Shown here one piece after another: positions 8,202 through 9,423 of a DNA stretch of 9,423 nt. The translations under genes and the position numbers were made by a program. The number at the start of each line of letters is the position of its first letter. Positions within the stretch are counted from its first letter, which is position 1. The DNA is from Frondihabitans sp. (GTDB taxonomy: Bacteria; Actinomycetota; Actinomycetes; Actinomycetales; Microbacteriaceae), in assembly GCA_025464735.1 (NCBI GenBank), contig JAODMX010000158.1:1-9423 (forward strand), given 5' to 3'. The notes below the pieces were generated by a model, which worked only from the letters and a program-made list of their open reading frames with translations, had not been told where the DNA came from and ran no database searches.

Positions 8202-9423
8202 ATGGCAGACGACACCGACGACACCGCCGGCACCCCCGAACCAGCCGAGTTCGCCTCGGCCCTGAAGCGCGACAGTATCGAGCAGGTCGATCTCCAGCTG
8301 GAGATGCAGCGCTCCTATCTCGACTACGCGATGAGCGTCATCGTCGGGCGCGCACTTCCCGAAGTGCGCGACGGCCTCAAGCCGGTGCACCGCCGCGTGA
8401 TCTACGCGATGTTCGACGGTGGCTACCGCCCCGACCGTGCCTTCTCGAAGTGCTCGCGTGTGGTCGGCGACGTCATGGGCCAGTGCCACCCGCACGGCGA
8501 CTCGGCGATCTACGACGCGCTGGTGCGTCTCGTTCAGCCCTGGAGCCTGCGCTACCCGCTTGCACACGGCCAGGGCAACTTCGGTTCCCCGGGCAACGAT
8601 GGCGCCGCGGCGCCGCGATACACCGAGACGCGGATGGCCCCGCTCGCCCTCGAGATGGTCCGCGACATCGACGAAGGCACGGTCGACTTCCAGGACAACT
8701 ATGACGGCCGCACGCAAGAGCCGGCGATCCTCCCGGCACGGTTTCCGAACCTCCTCGTCAACGGTTCCGTCGGCATCGCCGTCGGTATGGCCACCAATAT
8801 CCCGCCGCACAACCTCCGCGAGGTCGCCGCGGGCGCGCAGTGGTATCTCGAGCACCCGGAAGCCGACCGGGTCGAGCTGCTCGAAGCTCTCATGCAGCGG
8901 ATCAAAGGCCCGGATTTCCCGACCGGCGCCCAGATCCTTGGTGTTCGCGGTATCCACGACGCCTACCGGACCGGCCGCGGTTCCATCACCATGCGAGCCG
9001 TGGTCAACGTCGAGGAGATCCAGGGTCGCACCTGCCTCGTTGTCACAGAGCTGCCGTACCAGGTCAACCCCGACAACCTCGCGATCAAGATCGCCGACCT
9101 CGTCAAGGAGGGGCGTGTCGCCGGCATCGCCGATATCCGCGATGAGACCTCCGGCCGCACGGGCCAGCGCCTCGTCATCGTGCTCAAGCGCGATGCCGTT
9201 GCGAAGGTCGTGCTCAACAACCTTTACAAGCACACCTCGCTCCAGGAGAACTTCGGCGCGAACATGCTCGCGATCGTCGATGGTGTTCCGCGCACCCTTC
9301 CGCTCGACGGGTTCATTACCGCCTGGGTTGCGCACCAGGTCGAGGTCATCGTCAGGCGCACGCAGTTCCGCCTAAACAAGGCCGAGGCCGACGCGCACAT
9401 CCTGCGCGGGTACATCAAGGCCC
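8202..9423 (+). CDS. gyrA: DNA gyrase subunit A, N-terminal part (cut by window end)
   Basis: GyrA carries the DNA cleavage and religation activity of gyrase and the C-terminal DNA-wrapping domain. The window holds 407 complete codons, about half of a usual 830-870-residue protein, so the missing part is due to the window edge. The winged-helix domain is seen, with [10 protein letters not shown] near 65, the quinolone-resistance region GDSAIYD at 99-105 and the catalytic tyrosine Tyr140 in PRYTE. Then come the tower region and the start of the coiled coil. Ser101 and Asp105 match E. coli Ser83 and Asp87, so the classical quinolone-contact residues are of the susceptible type. The ATG at 8202 has only a weak upstream purine stretch; an in-frame GTG at 8148 is less likely because it falls in a hairpin. 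gyrA follows gyrB by 76 bp, probably one operon. Confidence 0.96.
   Translation, partial: MADDTDDTAGTPEPAEFASALKRDSIEQVDLQLEMQRSYLDYAMSVIVGRALPEVRDGLKPVHRRVIYAMFDGGYRPDRAFSKCSRVVGDVMGQCHPHGDSAIYDALVRLVQPWSLRYPLAHGQGNFGSPGNDGAAAPRYTETRMAPLALEMVRDIDEGTVDFQDNYDGRTQEPAILPARFPNLLVNGSVGIAVGMATNIPPHNLREVAAGAQWYLEHPEADRVELLEALMQRIKGPDFPTGAQILGVRGIHDAYRTGRGSITMRAVVNVEEIQGRTCLVVTELPYQVNPDNLAIKIADLVKEGRVAGIADIRDETSGRTGQRLVIVLKRDAVAKVVLNNLYKHTSLQENFGANMLAIVDGVPRTLPLDGFITAWVAHQVEVIVRRTQFRLNKAEADAHILRGYIKA

Overview
The window is the chromosomal replication-origin region of a high-GC Gram-positive bacterium (Actinomycetota). The gene order dnaA - oriC - dnaN - gnd - recF - dciA (DUF721) - gyrB - gyrA, all on the + strand, is the classic actinobacterial order. 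The protein style, the C-terminal clamp sequence and the GC-rich codon use suggest the family Microbacteriaceae (Leifsonia/Clavibacter-like), but genus cannot be set by eye. Nothing in the window looks horizontally acquired: there are no transposases, integrases, tRNAs, rRNAs or CRISPR arrays.

Layout. 1-176 is the dnaA leader, with one DnaA-box-like site and a short, imperfect tandem repeat (GACACAGTGCC-type units about every 16 bp). 177-1592 is dnaA (GTG start). 1593-2149 is a 557-bp gene-free stretch that is almost certainly oriC: two clusters of DnaA boxes in opposite orientations, each built round a perfect TTATCCACA box, then an AT-rich stretch that could be the unwinding element. 2150-3298 is dnaN (GTG start, good ribosome binding site), 3361-4251 gnd, 4283-5455 recF (GTG start), 5452-5973 dciA (4-bp overlap with recF). 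A 181-bp spacer holds a likely gyrB promoter and a stable leader hairpin. 6155-8125 is gyrB, and 8202-9423 is the first 407 codons of gyrA, cut by the window end.

How it works together. DnaA binds the oriC boxes and opens the duplex; DciA is the family that helps the replicative helicase onto DNA in bacteria lacking DnaC/DnaI; DnaN is the sliding clamp; RecF handles gap repair at stalled forks; GyrB and GyrA form gyrase, which removes positive supercoils ahead of the fork. Gnd, an NADPH- and pentose-producing enzyme, is the metabolic outsider kept in this cluster.

No undescribed system was found among the genes, which are all standard housekeeping genes. The points worth a second look are in the non-coding DNA: the mirror-image 30-bp DnaA-box modules, the triplet pattern beside them, the tandem repeat before dnaA, and the gyrB leader hairpin.
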